From the NCBI GenBank assembly GCA_964461715.1, contig CAYWVR010000029.1, forward strand, positions 1 through 38,744: a stretch of 38,744 nucleotides of DNA. The letters run 5' to 3'. Of the stretch, positions 30,345 through 38,744 are shown piece by piece. How positions within the stretch are numbered: position 1 is the stretch's first letter; every line of letters starts with the position of its first letter. The position numbers and the translations under genes were made by a program. The DNA comes from CAYWVR01 sp964461715. GTDB lineage: Bacteria > Planctomycetota > Phycisphaerae > FEN-1346. The notes below the pieces were generated by a model. That model was given only the letters and a program-made list of their open reading frames with translations, did not search any database and was not told the origin of the DNA.

Positions 30345-33300
30345 ATGCATCGCCCGCGAATCGCGTGTCTACTGTCAGGAGTCCTCATGATGTCCGCTGC
30401 CGCTTCGGGTGCGTCGGCACCCGCCGTGAATGAGTCCGCACGGGAGATTCCCATCGCTTACGACGTCGACGTGCTCGTGGTGGGCGGCTCGACGGGGGCC
30501 GTGGCCGCGGCATCCGCGGCCGCCCGGGCGGGATCTTCGGTCTTCCTGGCCGCGCCGCGACCGTACCTGGGCGAGGACATGGCCGGGACGATGCGGCTCT
30601 GGCTCGAGCCGGGTGAGGAGCCCGAGGCGCCCCTCGCCCGGGCCCTCTATGCCGCCTCGGCCGCCGTCGGGGCGTTGCCCTCCGTCCCCTTCCGCTACGA
30701 TGCCGACATGAAGTCCTCCCAACCGCACCTCGACGATCCCGACGAGCGGGTCCTCTCGGACGGGGCCGTCGGCGAGGCCCGCACGGGCAGCGTCCAGTAC
30801 GATGGCGACGTGACGCTGACCGTCGATCTCAGCCGGGCGCGGCCCCTGAAGCGGGTGCACCTGGCCGTGTTTCGGCGCGTGGGCGACTTCGACGTTGCGC
30901 GGGTCAAGGTCCGGACATCCGCGGACGGGGAGACCTGGACGGAGGCGGCCGAGCTTCGTCCGTCGAAGGCCCCGCCCTCGCGGGACGCGGCGGAGGACCT
31001 CTCCGCCCCCGTGACGGGCGAGGCGCGGTACCTGAAGCTCGCCGTCGAGCGAGCCGAGGGATGCGAGCGGGTCCTGGTGGGCGAGATTGCCGTCGAGGCG
31101 GCCGATGATGGTTCCCCGGCTGCCGCCGAGGCGATCCCCCAGCCGCCGACGCCGATGCACGTCAAGCGGGCCCTTGACCAGGAGCTCCTGGACGCGGGCG
31201 TGCGGTTCCTCTACGGGTGCTATGTGACGGACGTGCTCGCCGACGCCGAGGGCCGGCCCGCGGGCCTCGTCATGGCCAACCGGGCCGGTCGCCAAGCCGT
31301 GCTTGCCCGGACCATCATCGACGCCACGCCGCGCGCCGCCGTCGCCCGGATGGCGGGCGCAGAGTTCGGACCGTACCCGACCGGTCCGCAAACCTTTACG
31401 CGGGTCGTCGTGGGCGGCGAGGCCGCGGAGGGCGAGAATTTCCAGGTTCGGCGGCTGCCCTTTAGCTTTGCCTCCGGGCGCGACCGGTACGAGGTGTTCG
31501 AGTACACGCTGCGGCTGACGATGCCCGACGGATCGTGGGCCTCGTTCGCCGAGGCCGAGCAGGCCGCCCGCGACGCCACGTGGCACCCCGGCATGGTCGA
31601 CGATTCGGAGCGTCTCTTCCAGGTGCCGCCCGACGTGATGACCGCCCGGGCTGCGATGACCGGCGCCTGGCCCGGCGCCGCCGCGGCCGACCTCGAAGCG
31701 CTCCGGCCCGCGGGCGTCGATGGAGTCCGGGTCCTCGGCGGATGCGCGGCCGTCGACCGGGCGGCGGCGGCGAGCATGCTCCGGCCCGTCGAGCTGATGG
31801 CCCTGGGCACGCGCGTCGGCGTGGCGGCGGCGGCCGAGGCCCGCGAGCGCGGCAAGGTCGCGGGCGTGCGCCTGGCCGGGAGCCTCGCCGTCGACGCTGC
31901 GAAGGGCGACGTCGATGAGGTCCTGCGGGGCATCCGGCCGGTCGACACGGACCGGCCCACAGTCGAGGCCGAGGCACGCAGCCTGCCGGTCCTCGGGACG
32001 TGGGACGTGGTGGTCGTGGGCGGCGGGACGGGCGGGGCCCCGGCGGGGATGGGCGCGGCGCGCCTCGGCGCACGCACCCTCGTCATCGAGTATCTCGACG
32101 GCCTGGGTGGCGTCTCGACCCTCGGCTTGATCGGCAAGTACTACCACGGCAACCGCGTCGGCGTGACTCTGGAGATCGACCGCGGCGTCCAGGCTTTGGG
32201 GGCCGACGTCGGCGTCGTTGGCAAGAGCGAGTTCTATCGCCGCGCCATCCGCGAGCCGGGCGGCACGATCTGGTTCAGCACCATGGGTGTCGGGGTAGTG
32301 GTCGACGAGGGGACGGTGCGCGGCGTGGTGGTGGCGACGCCCCGGGGGCGGGGGGTCGTGCTCGCCAAGACAATCATCGACGCCACCGGCAACGCCGACA
32401 TCGCCGCCGCCGCCGGTGCCGAGACCGACTTTGTCTCCGGTGCGCACGTCGCTATGCAGGGCACGGGGCTGCCGGGCGTCGACCTCGGCGCCAGCTACAC
32501 CAATACCGATTACACGTTCGCCGACGATGCGGATCTCCTGGACGCGTGGCGGATGTTCCTGGTGGGGCGGGAGAAGTTCGCCCGGGCCTTCGACCTGGGC
32601 CAGATTCTCGACACGCGCGAGCGGCGGCGGATCGTCGGCGACGTCGTCATCAGCCCCCTCGATATCATCAACGAGCGGACCTTCCCCGACACGGTCGTCC
32701 GCACCAAGAGCGACTTCGACTCCCACGGATACACGGTCCACCCCGTGTTCCTCCTGCGGGCCCCCAGCCGCGACGGACGCGACCTCTACTGCAACCTTCC
32801 TTACCGGGCCATGCTCCCGAAGGGGCTCGACGGCATTCTCGTCACGGGTCTTGGCACCAGCGCCCACCGCGACGCCGTCCCCATTCTCCGCATGCAGCCG
32901 GACATCCAGAACCAGGGGTACGCGGCAGGGGTGGCGGGGGCGTTCGTCCGCAACTCCGCCGCCACCGTCCGGACGCTCGACATCCGCGATCTACAGACGC
33001 ACCTCGTTCAGGTGGGCAACCTGCCGCCGAACGTCCTCGAGGCCGAGGATTCCTATCCTCTGCCGAAGGAGCGCGTCGCCGAGGCCGTGCGCCACGCCGA
33101 CGAGAGTTACCGCACGATGGCCGTCATCCTGGCCCAGCCCCAGACGAGCGTCCCGCTGATGCGCAAGGCCTACGCCGAGACCCGGGACGAGGAGATGAAG
33201 CGCGTCTACGCCCACATCCTCGGGATGATGGCCGACGCGACGGGTGCCGAGACGCTCCTGGAGGCCGTGCGGGAGGCTGACTGGGACAAGGGCTGGAACT

Positions 33301-33737
33301 TCCGCGGCATGGGCCAGTACGGGGCCAGCCTCTCGACACTCGATTCGTGGATCATCGCCCTGGGGCGGACCGGCGAGCCGCGGGCCGTGCCGGTGATCCT
33401 TGAGAAGATCAAGCCGCTCTCGGCCGAGAGCGAGTTCTCGCATCACCGGGCCGTGGGAGCGGCCCTGGAGATCCTCAGGCCGAAGGAGGCGGCCGAGCCG
33501 CTCGCGGCGCTGTTGGCGGAGCCGGGCATGCGCGGCCACGCCGTCCTTGCCGACGATCCGACGAAGCGGCCCGGCGGCTTCCGCCGAAACGCGGCACTCC
33601 GGGAGCTGGTGCTGGCGCGGGCCCTCTACCGGTGCGGCGACCACGAGGGCCTCGGCGAGGCGATCCTGCGGACCTACGCGCGGGACGTGCGCGGCGTCTT
33701 CGCCCGCCACGCGACGGCGGTGCTCGAAGGACCGTGA
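30345..33737 (+). CDS. Secreted tandem FAD-dependent oxidoreductase with discoidin-like insert and helical-repeat tail
   Basis: This is a 1130-residue exported protein with a signal peptide (MHRPRIACLLSGVLMMSAAA). It contains two FAD_oxidored-like modules. The first dinucleotide motif is VLVVGGSTGAVAAASAAARA (about residue 43); the second is VVVVGGGTGGAPAGMGAARL (about residue 556), followed by EYLDGLGGVSTLGLIGKYYH. Inserted in the first module (about 115-265) is a beta-rich segment (VTLTVDLSRARPLKRVHLAV, ARVKVRTSADGETWTEAAEL, ARYLKLAVERAEGCERVLVGE) like an F5/8 type C carbohydrate-binding domain. The tail (about 935-1130) looks like HEAT-type helical repeats (LDSWIIALGRTGEPRAVPVI, HRAVGAALEILRPKEAAEPL). 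The second module keeps the better FAD motif. A role in oxidising or cleaving a polysaccharide outside the cytoplasm is inferred. The ATG is at 30345; its ribosome site is weak. Confidence 0.8.
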   Translation: MHRPRIACLLSGVLMMSAAASGASAPAVNESAREIPIAYDVDVLVVGGSTGAVAAASAAARAGSSVFLAAPRPYLGEDMAGTMRLWLEPGEEPEAPLARALYAASAAVGALPSVPFRYDADMKSSQPHLDDPDERVLSDGAVGEARTGSVQYDGDVTLTVDLSRARPLKRVHLAVFRRVGDFDVARVKVRTSADGETWTEAAELRPSKAPPSRDAAEDLSAPVTGEARYLKLAVERAEGCERVLVGEIAVEAADDGSPAAAEAIPQPPTPMHVKRALDQELLDAGVRFLYGCYVTDVLADAEGRPAGLVMANRAGRQAVLARTIIDATPRAAVARMAGAEFGPYPTGPQTFTRVVVGGEAAEGENFQVRRLPFSFASGRDRYEVFEYTLRLTMPDGSWASFAEAEQAARDATWHPGMVDDSERLFQVPPDVMTARAAMTGAWPGAAAADLEALRPAGVDGVRVLGGCAAVDRAAAASMLRPVELMALGTRVGVAAAAEARERGKVAGVRLAGSLAVDAAKGDVDEVLRGIRPVDTDRPTVEAEARSLPVLGTWDVVVVGGGTGGAPAGMGAARLGARTLVIEYLDGLGGVSTLGLIGKYYHGNRVGVTLEIDRGVQALGADVGVVGKSEFYRRAIREPGGTIWFSTMGVGVVVDEGTVRGVVVATPRGRGVVLAKTIIDATGNADIAAAAGAETDFVSGAHVAMQGTGLPGVDLGASYTNTDYTFADDADLLDAWRMFLVGREKFARAFDLGQILDTRERRRIVGDVVISPLDIINERTFPDTVVRTKSDFDSHGYTVHPVFLLRAPSRDGRDLYCNLPYRAMLPKGLDGILVTGLGTSAHRDAVPILRMQPDIQNQGYAAGVAGAFVRNSAATVRTLDIRDLQTHLVQVGNLPPNVLEAEDSYPLPKERVAEAVRHADESYRTMAVILAQPQTSVPLMRKAYAETRDEEMKRVYAHILGMMADATGAETLLEAVREADWDKGWNFRGMGQYGASLSTLDSWIIALGRTGEPRAVPVILEKIKPLSAESEFSHHRAVGAALEILRPKEAAEPLAALLAEPGMRGHAVLADDPTKRPGGFRRNAALRELVLARALYRCGDHEGLGEAILRTYARDVRGVFARHATAVLEGP

Positions 33738-33804
33738 GGAGAAGAAGCGCGGCCTCTCGTTCGTACAAGCAAGTGCGCCGAGACGCGATTCGCCGGAGGT
33801 GCCT

Positions 33805-34551
33805 ATGCGCGCGCTCGTCCCTCTCCTTGCGGCCGTCGCCCTGGCGGCGCCCGCGCCGGAGCCCGAGATCGACAAGGAGGCAGGGACGGTCACGATTCCC
33901 GCTACCGTTTCAGCCGGTGGCGGCCGAGGCCCTCCGGGCCACCCTCGAGAAACTCGGCGCCAAGCCCGGGACCCCTGCCAAGGAAGGCCGACCGGCCCGT
34001 GGCTGATCCACCCGATTGGACGCCGGCCGTTGCCGGTCTCGCCGTGGGTCTACATCGGGACGCCCCCGGCGAAGGATGAACCGAAAGACGAGGAGGCGAC
34101 GCGTCCCGTTCCGCCGCTGGTCGGCGTCCGTACGGCCGACGCGCCCCCGCTCCTGCAGAGCGTCCGGGCCGGGACGCGGAGCGAGGCGTCCGTGCGCCCG
34201 AACGTGGAGGAACTCCCGAAACCCGGCACGAAGGTGCGCGTCGTCTTGCAGCGACCGACGGGGCCCGCAGGTGGCGCCCTGCGGCGGGTGCACGTCTTCC
34301 TGCGCGGCCGTGTGCAGGGGGTGGGCTTCCGCAACTTCACGCGGGGCCAGGCTCAGCGCCTGAAGCTCGTAGGGTGGGTGCGAAACCTCGACGACGGTCG
34401 CGTCGAGGCCGTGATTGAGGGACCCGCGAACCGGGTGCTCGTCATGCTCCGGCAACTCGCCCGGGGACCCACGGGGGCCCGCGTCGTCGGCATGGACGTC
34501 GATGACGAGGAGCCGAAAGGCGACGTCAACTCCTTCGAGGTGCGCCACGGA
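33805..34551 (+). pseudogene. Decayed YdjY-like protein gene joined to an acylphosphatase domain
   Basis: From ATG 33805 (GGAGG upstream) the frame gives a signal peptide and EIDKEAGTVTIPATV, like the start of YdjY-type secreted proteins. The next homologous piece, PVAAEALRATLEKLGAKPGT, is in another frame (33911-34006). The original frame resumes with PLPVSPWVYIGTPPAKDEP and LPKPGTKVRVVLQRPTGP, then a complete acylphosphatase domain: GRVQGVGFRNF with the catalytic Arg and GWVRNLDDGRVEAVIEGP with the catalytic Asn. Two compensating frameshifting deletions in the first half would explain this. Acylphosphatase should end near FEVRH (34551), but no stop is there and the frame runs to 35985 through the antisense peptidase gene. 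The frame is open, so a partly functional acylphosphatase could still be made. Confidence 0.5.
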
Positions 34552-35760
34552 TCACTTCACCGTCACCGTCACCTCGGGCCGCGACTTCGTGCGCAGGCGA
34601 TACCGGCCGGTGAAGACCTTGCCGTCCGGCCGGGTCAGCACGAGCTTGGGCCGCGCGGGGGGTGTGTCCTCGAAGAACCATTCCTTCAGCCTCCCCGCAT
34701 TGGTCAGGGTCTTCTTCAGCAACGACTCGGGCAGCCAGTTCCACTCCGTCGCGTGCTTCGGGTCTGTGATCAGCTGGCCCTGTCGGGCGGCCGTGAAGAA
34801 GGCCTCCGCATTCTCGAACTTCCGGCCCCGCATGTCCGCCCGGGCGAGGAAGCTCGTCATCGCCTGGACGGTGGCGTGGTCGTAGAGGTCCTGGCCGGCC
34901 TCGGGCGTCAGGGCGAGCCACCACTCGCGCCATTGGTCCTCCAGGCCGTCGATGTCGCGGCCGAAGGCCCGGACGAAGGCCTGGTCCCACCGCATCTTCT
35001 TCGACATGGCCCCGATCATGCTGGCGAAACGGCCGGCGTATTTGCCCTCGTCGGCGTGAACGAAGAAGTGGACGAAGGCCCACGCCTGGTCGTAGTGCAG
35101 GATGCCGCCCTGCTGCCACTGCGCGTGGCTCATGCCCAGGGTGTTTCGCCAGGAGGGCATCTTGTGGTTCTTGAACAGGGCCTGCACGCGGGCCAGCCGG
35201 TCGGGCGGGACGACGCCGACGACCAGGTCGTCGCCGGTCCAGATGCCGTGACCGAAGTACTCGGCGAGGCCCTCGTTGACGGCGATGGGAATCTCCCCGC
35301 CCATCATCATGTGGACGAACTGGTGGAACCCCTCGTGCTGGACGATGCGCCAGACGTCCTCGTCGACGGCCGGGTCGCTCCGGGCCATCAGCTTGCCGGT
35401 GCGGGCGGTGTAGACGTAGCACCCGGCGCTGCCGAACGGCGCCCCCGCCCGGTAGTAGTCCGTGGCCTCCTTGAACAGCATGAACGGGAACTTGGCGGAG
35501 ATCTTCCCGCCGAACGCCTTGCACCGCTTGTAGTAGGCCTCGCCCATGCACGTGATGCGCACCGACGCCTCGCGGACCATGTCGATGTCATGGTCGGTGT
35601 GCAGGACGTAGTAGGGCGTCTGGTAGGCCCGGAACTTGCCGGGCAGGCCGGCGCCGCTCGGGGGATGACGGTCGGCTTCCGCGGGACCCGCGACCGCGAT
35701 CGAGGCCAGGGCGACGGCGGCGCCCCACCAGGCGGCGCGAAGCGTCGGTCGAATGCGCAC
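34552..35760 (-). CDS. DUF1570-type secreted metallopeptidase
   Basis: This 402-residue exported protein has an N-terminal signal (ALASIAVAGPAEA). The zinc motif QHEGFHQFVH gives His142, Glu143 and His146, and VNEGLAEYFG twenty residues on supplies the third ligand glutamate (Glu163 or Glu167), the gluzincin layout of DUF1570 proteins, which are abundant in Planctomycetota. Residues before this (FRAYQTPYYVLHTDHD) match the usual N-terminal strand. The last ~90 residues contain ARPKLVLTRPDGKVFTGRYR and may be a small beta domain. GTG 35760 is preceded by GAGGAG. A weak promoter (TATAAG on the minus strand, 35801-35796) lies upstream. Its 3' end abuts the decayed YdjY/acylphosphatase gene. The substrate is unknown. 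Confidence 0.82.
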   Translation of the reverse strand: MRIRPTLRAAWWGAAVALASIAVAGPAEADRHPPSGAGLPGKFRAYQTPYYVLHTDHDIDMVREASVRITCMGEAYYKRCKAFGGKISAKFPFMLFKEATDYYRAGAPFGSAGCYVYTARTGKLMARSDPAVDEDVWRIVQHEGFHQFVHMMMGGEIPIAVNEGLAEYFGHGIWTGDDLVVGVVPPDRLARVQALFKNHKMPSWRNTLGMSHAQWQQGGILHYDQAWAFVHFFVHADEGKYAGRFASMIGAMSKKMRWDQAFVRAFGRDIDGLEDQWREWWLALTPEAGQDLYDHATVQAMTSFLARADMRGRKFENAEAFFTAARQGQLITDPKHATEWNWLPESLLKKTLTNAGRLKEWFFEDTPPARPKLVLTRPDGKVFTGRYRLRTKSRPEVTVTVK

Positions 35761-35827
35761 AGAACCACTCCTCTATCAAAGCTTCGGGGCCCATTCTTAT
35801 ACGCGAACCGGCCCGTCGGATTCGAGG

Positions 35828-35845
35828 AAAAAACGCGACGTCGCG
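35828..35845 (-). terminator. Palindrome plus T6, probable terminator
   Basis: Read on the minus strand, the palindrome CGCGACGTCGCG (35845-35834) is followed directly by six Ts (35833-35828), 4 bp after the stop of the LTxxQ gene. The stem is short (four GC pairs with an ACGT loop), but position and T-run fit intrinsic termination of that gene. Confidence 0.5.
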
Positions 35846-35848
35846 CCC

Positions 35849-36568
35849 CTACAGCGCGGGCGGGTTGGCCGTCTCGGGCGCATCCGGCGCGGCCGGATCC
35901 TTCGCGGGCTTCTCGGGCTTCGGGCGCTTCTCGCGCGGGGCCGAGAGGGCCTCACGCTGGGCGGCCGTCAGAATCTCCTCCTTGATCCGGGCATCGAGCT
36001 GCTCGCGGATCTCGGAGGCGTCCTGGGCCGCCTCCTTTGCGGCGCCCTCGAGGGCCAACATCTCGCGGGCCGCCGCGGCGCAGGCGGCCTTGACGGACGT
36101 GATCTGCGCCTCGGTCGGCTCGACCCGCTTGATCTTTCGCATTACGCCGCGGTACAGGCAGAACCCCTCCCAGGCCCGGCGCTGATCGGGATCGAGGATC
36201 GCCAGGATTCTGGCCTTGTGCTCGTCGGAGACGGCGTGGCGCCCGGCGGAGGCGGCCTTGGCCTCCTCGCGGGCCTTGGCCAGGGCCTCCTTGTCCTTGG
36301 CCTGGCGGGCCTCGGCCACCTTCTTCTCGCACGCCGCCAGCGCCTCTCCGTGGGCCTTTTGCCAAGCATCGAGCGCCGCCTTTCGGGCCTCGACGGCCTC
36401 GGCAAGGCGGGCGGCCTGCTCCTCCGAGAGGCGGCACTCGGCGGCCATGATGGCATACTCGCCTCGAAGGGCGGGCTTCTCCTTCTCGGACTTCTCGGCG
36501 GCCGACTGAACCGTGGATAGGATCAGGACGGTGGCGAGGATCCCCAAGACGGCAGGCAGACGCTTCAT
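35849..36568 (-). CDS. Secreted helical protein with LTxxQ-type motifs
   Basis: This 239-residue exported protein has a signal peptide (MKRLPAVLGILATVLILSTV, cut near QSAA). The mature part is almost wholly charged helix: LSEEQAARLAEAVEARKAAL, CEKKVAEARQAKDKEALAKA, ILDPDQRRAWEG and ILTAAQREAL. The repeated L(S/T/D)xxQ helices recall Spy/CpxP-type periplasmic chaperones and the many LTxxQ proteins of Planctomycetota; a chaperone or sensor role is only a suggestion. The tail is proline-, lysine- and alanine-rich. ATG 36568 is preceded by GGAGG; an earlier in-frame start at 36634 lacks a site. It lies between asnB and the DUF1570 gene on the same strand, followed by a terminator. Confidence 0.7.
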   Translation of the reverse strand: MKRLPAVLGILATVLILSTVQSAAEKSEKEKPALRGEYAIMAAECRLSEEQAARLAEAVEARKAALDAWQKAHGEALAACEKKVAEARQAKDKEALAKAREEAKAASAGRHAVSDEHKARILAILDPDQRRAWEGFCLYRGVMRKIKRVEPTEAQITSVKAACAAAAREMLALEGAAKEAAQDASEIREQLDARIKEEILTAAQREALSAPREKRPKPEKPAKDPAAPDAPETANPPAL

Positions 36569-36692
36569 CGAGACATCCTCCGTGCGGGCCGACAAGGAGA
36601 CACTGCCCGTGCCCGCTTCGGACAGCTTCTTCATACGGGATGCACTCCGAAACCGCTATATGCCCTCGGCTCCCCCGCGTCAATCCCGTTTC

Positions 36693-38624
36693 TCAGCCGC
36701 CCCGGCATCCGCCGCGCCCTCCGTCCAGAAACGTCCGGAACCAGAGCTCCAAACAAAGAAGCGCCCAAAGCCGCTCGCCGTGTTCGGCGCGGCGGGCGGT
36801 GTGATCGTCGATGAGGCGGGCCAGGGCCGCCCGGCGGACGATCCCCCGTCCCAGGCACCGCGGATCCAGAAGCACCTCGCGCATCCACTGCGCATGGTCC
36901 CGCGCGAGCCATCGTCCAACCGGCACGCCGAATCCCATCTTTCCGCGCCGCGCGACCCGCGCGGGGAGAACGTCGGCGAACGCCTCGCGCAGGACCCGCT
37001 TGCCCTGGGGCGGGCGCCCCGGCCTCGGCCGCCACTTCAGAGCGAGCGGCATCTCGCGCGCCAGCGCCACCACCCGGCGATCCAGCATCGGGCATCGCAC
37101 CTCCAGGCCGTGGGCCATCGAGGCGATGTCCACCTTCGCGAGTCCGTCGTTCGGCAGGTAGTCCATCGCGTCAAGGGCCATGAGCCGGTCCAGCAGCGGT
37201 CGTCCCTCGAATCGCTCGAGCCTCCCGCGCCATTGCCTGAGCGGCCCCCCCCCCAGCGCCTCCTCCGCGAACTCGTCCGTGATAAGCGCCTCGAGCCGCG
37301 TTTCGCCGAAGATCGACCGCCACGCGAGGTAACGGGTCAGCGGTTCCAGGTCCAGCGCCCCCAGAAACCGCCGCGCCGCGCGCAGCCATCCCTTCCGGTC
37401 CCGCGCCGGGGGCAGGGCCCGTCCCAGCCGGCCCAGGGCCCAACGCACGCGCGCCCCGAGCTTCTCCGACACGGCAAACGCTGCGTGCCGGGGGTATCCC
37501 CCGAACATCTCGTCGCCGCCGTCGCCGGAGATCGCGACGACGACATCTCGCCTCGCCGCACCCGCCACGTGGAGCATGGCCACCGAGGAGGAGTCGGCGA
37601 ACGGCTCCCCGTGTCGTCTGACCAACAGCTCGAGCGCCTCGACGCAACGTGGCTCGACGTCGACGACGGTGTGCTCGGCGCCGACGCGCCGGGCCACCTC
37701 GGCGGCATAGGCCGACTCGTCCCAGCCCCGTTCGCCGAAGCGGACCGTGAACGTGCGAACGGGCTGCGGGGAGAGCTCCGCCGCCAGGACCGTGAGGATC
37801 GAGCTGTCCAGTCCGCCCGAGAGAAGCACGCCCAGCGGCACGTCCGCCACGAGGCGCGCGCGGACCGCCTCCCCCAGTGCCGCGCGGAGCGATTCACCCC
37901 GATCCGCCGGCTTGTCGCTCGGCCCCTCGTCGCCGCGCGGCAGTTGCCACCAGGTGCGCGGCCCGTCGAGGCGACCGGTCGTGGCGTCGAAGGTGAGGAG
38001 ATGCCCGGGTTCGAGCTTGCCGATTCCCTCGAACCCCGTCGCCGGGGCGGGGACGTAGCCGAGACGGAGGAAGTTGCCGACGGCCCGCGGATCCATGCGC
38101 CGCGGGACGAGCGGTGAGGCGAGAAGCGCCTCGATCTCGCTCGAGAAGGCCAGCCCCGCCGGACCGTGTCGCCAGTAGAGCGGCTTCTGACCCATCCGGT
38201 CCCGGGCGAGCATCAGGCGCCTCGCCCGGGCGTCCCAGAGGGCCATGGCCCACATGCCCTCCAGCCGCTCGAGCAGCCCCTCGCCGCATTCCTCCCAGAG
38301 ATGGACGATCGTCTCGCCGTCGCCCTGCGTCCGCAACGCGTGGCCGCGCGCGACGAGCCCCTCGCGCAGCGCCCGGTAGTTGTAGATCTCGCCGTTGTAG
38401 ACGAGGCGGACGGACCCGTCCTCGCTGGCGAGCGGCTGGTCGCTCGTGGCGGGGTCGATGACGCGGAGCCGCCGGACCGCCAGGGCGGTGCCCGGCCGGG
38501 CCGGGTCGACGTAGAAGCCTTCCTGGTCGGGTCCGCGATGGGCGAGGAGGGCGGCCATCTTCCCCAGGACCTCGCGGTCGGCCGGCGTGCCGTCGGAGCG
38601 GACAATGCCCGCGATTCCACACAT
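36693..38624 (-). CDS. asnB: Asparagine synthase (glutamine-hydrolysing)
   Basis: This 643-residue enzyme makes asparagine, or amidates a related carboxylate, using glutamine and ATP. Cys2 is the glutaminase nucleophile (MCGIAG); AHRGPDQEG and VYNGEIYNYRALRE complete the Ntn domain. The synthetase domain has the PP-loop LLSGGLDSSILTVLA, GDGGDEMFGGYPRH and LPNDGLAKVDIASMAHGLE. The length fits the longer AsnB group (600-650), which includes enzymes found in exopolysaccharide loci; no such genes are visible here. ATG 38624 has GGGAG upstream and a consensus promoter at 38643-38671. About 120 bp precede it to the end of the window with nothing else identifiable. Confidence 0.93.
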   Translation of the reverse strand: MCGIAGIVRSDGTPADREVLGKMAALLAHRGPDQEGFYVDPARPGTALAVRRLRVIDPATSDQPLASEDGSVRLVYNGEIYNYRALREGLVARGHALRTQGDGETIVHLWEECGEGLLERLEGMWAMALWDARARRLMLARDRMGQKPLYWRHGPAGLAFSSEIEALLASPLVPRRMDPRAVGNFLRLGYVPAPATGFEGIGKLEPGHLLTFDATTGRLDGPRTWWQLPRGDEGPSDKPADRGESLRAALGEAVRARLVADVPLGVLLSGGLDSSILTVLAAELSPQPVRTFTVRFGERGWDESAYAAEVARRVGAEHTVVDVEPRCVEALELLVRRHGEPFADSSSVAMLHVAGAARRDVVVAISGDGGDEMFGGYPRHAAFAVSEKLGARVRWALGRLGRALPPARDRKGWLRAARRFLGALDLEPLTRYLAWRSIFGETRLEALITDEFAEEALGGGPLRQWRGRLERFEGRPLLDRLMALDAMDYLPNDGLAKVDIASMAHGLEVRCPMLDRRVVALAREMPLALKWRPRPGRPPQGKRVLREAFADVLPARVARRGKMGFGVPVGRWLARDHAQWMREVLLDPRCLGRGIVRRAALARLIDDHTARRAEHGERLWALLCLELWFRTFLDGGRGGCRGG

Positions 38625-38642
38625 GCGGCGTCTCCCGCAGCG

Positions 38643-38671
38643 AGTCTAGGGAGCCCGCGGGCCAGCGGCAA
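38643..38671 (-). promoter_or_regulatory. Promoter of asnB
   Basis: On the minus strand TTGCCG (38671-38666) and TAGACT (38648-38643) are exactly 17 bp apart. The start would be near 38636, leaving a 12-nt leader that contains the GGGAG ribosome site before the ATG at 38624. Confidence 0.65.
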
Positions 38672-38744
38672 GGCAAATGCGGTCTCACGGTGCGGGACGG
38701 CCCTTTGGGCTTGAAAGGCCCCCTCCCGTGGACTACCATCATCT

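Noticed and set aside
30375..32867. 830-codon minus-strand open frame opposite the FAD oxidoreductase
   Set aside because: The plus-strand frame has clear FAD motifs and a signal peptide; the reverse frame is an Arg/Gly/Asp-rich shadow.
34555..35985. Continuation of the acylphosphatase frame through the DUF1570 gene
   Set aside because: The minus strand encodes a convincing peptidase there; the plus-strand continuation has no recognisable sequence and exists only because no stop occurs.

Overview
The window is a very GC-rich bacterial chromosome segment with densely packed genes on both strands. The best guess for the host is a member of the Planctomycetota. Supporting signs are a DUF1570-type metallopeptidase, a Tat-exported Gfo/Idh/MocA oxidoreductase, a sulfatase remnant, a large secreted FAD oxidoreductase with an inserted sugar-binding-like domain, YdjY-like sequence and many lipoproteins. 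The Tes-like radical SAM enzyme and the uroporphyrinogen-decarboxylase-like remnant hint at an anaerobic or microaerobic lifestyle. The phylum call is inference from gene content only.

Layout. 1-1400: a gene-poor stretch with four TTGCGTCA boxes and hairpins, one small membrane protein, a tRNA-Val(CAC) on the minus strand and a doubtful 43-residue ORF. 1417-6586: a Tes-like radical SAM protein, a decayed sulfatase, an exported oxidoreductase, a PGPGW membrane protein followed by a lipoprotein pseudophosphatase, and a secreted protein of unknown function. 14486 down to 6594 (minus): one probable operon hisF - pilT - degenerate membrane-anchored PilB/GspE homologue - cvpA-like - tldD - pmbA/tldE. 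14667-17985: a TPR lipoprotein overlapping an S1/P1-type zinc hydrolase with a perfect 60-bp internal duplication, a palindromic repeat element, mtaB, and a truncated URO-D-like gene. 18041-21059: a complete TRAP transporter (dctP-dctQ-dctM with GTGA overlaps). 21109-24077: aroA, a BamE-like lipoprotein and a PP2C/RsbU-type phosphatase. 28220 down to 24126 (minus): lipoprotein - TPR protein - flavodoxin-like reductase - SGNH hydrolase. 28310-34551: rodA with a large insertion, a damaged hicBA module, a 1130-residue tandem FAD oxidoreductase and a decayed YdjY/acylphosphatase gene. 38624 down to 34552 (minus): asnB, an LTxxQ-type helical protein and a DUF1570 peptidase.

Regulation. About ten TTGNNN-(16-18)-TANNNT promoters can be read directly. 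Two of them (5041-5070 and 21072-21100) would start transcription at or within two bases of the start codon, so the PGPGW gene and aroA look leaderless.

No CRISPR array, phage, insertion sequence or complete defence island is visible. The most unusual items are the type IV pilus pseudo-ATPase that has lost all its nucleotide motifs but keeps its zinc cysteines, the RodA insertion, the lipoprotein pseudophosphatase, and a single-base change (position 30059) that would remove both the HicB stop and the HicA start.
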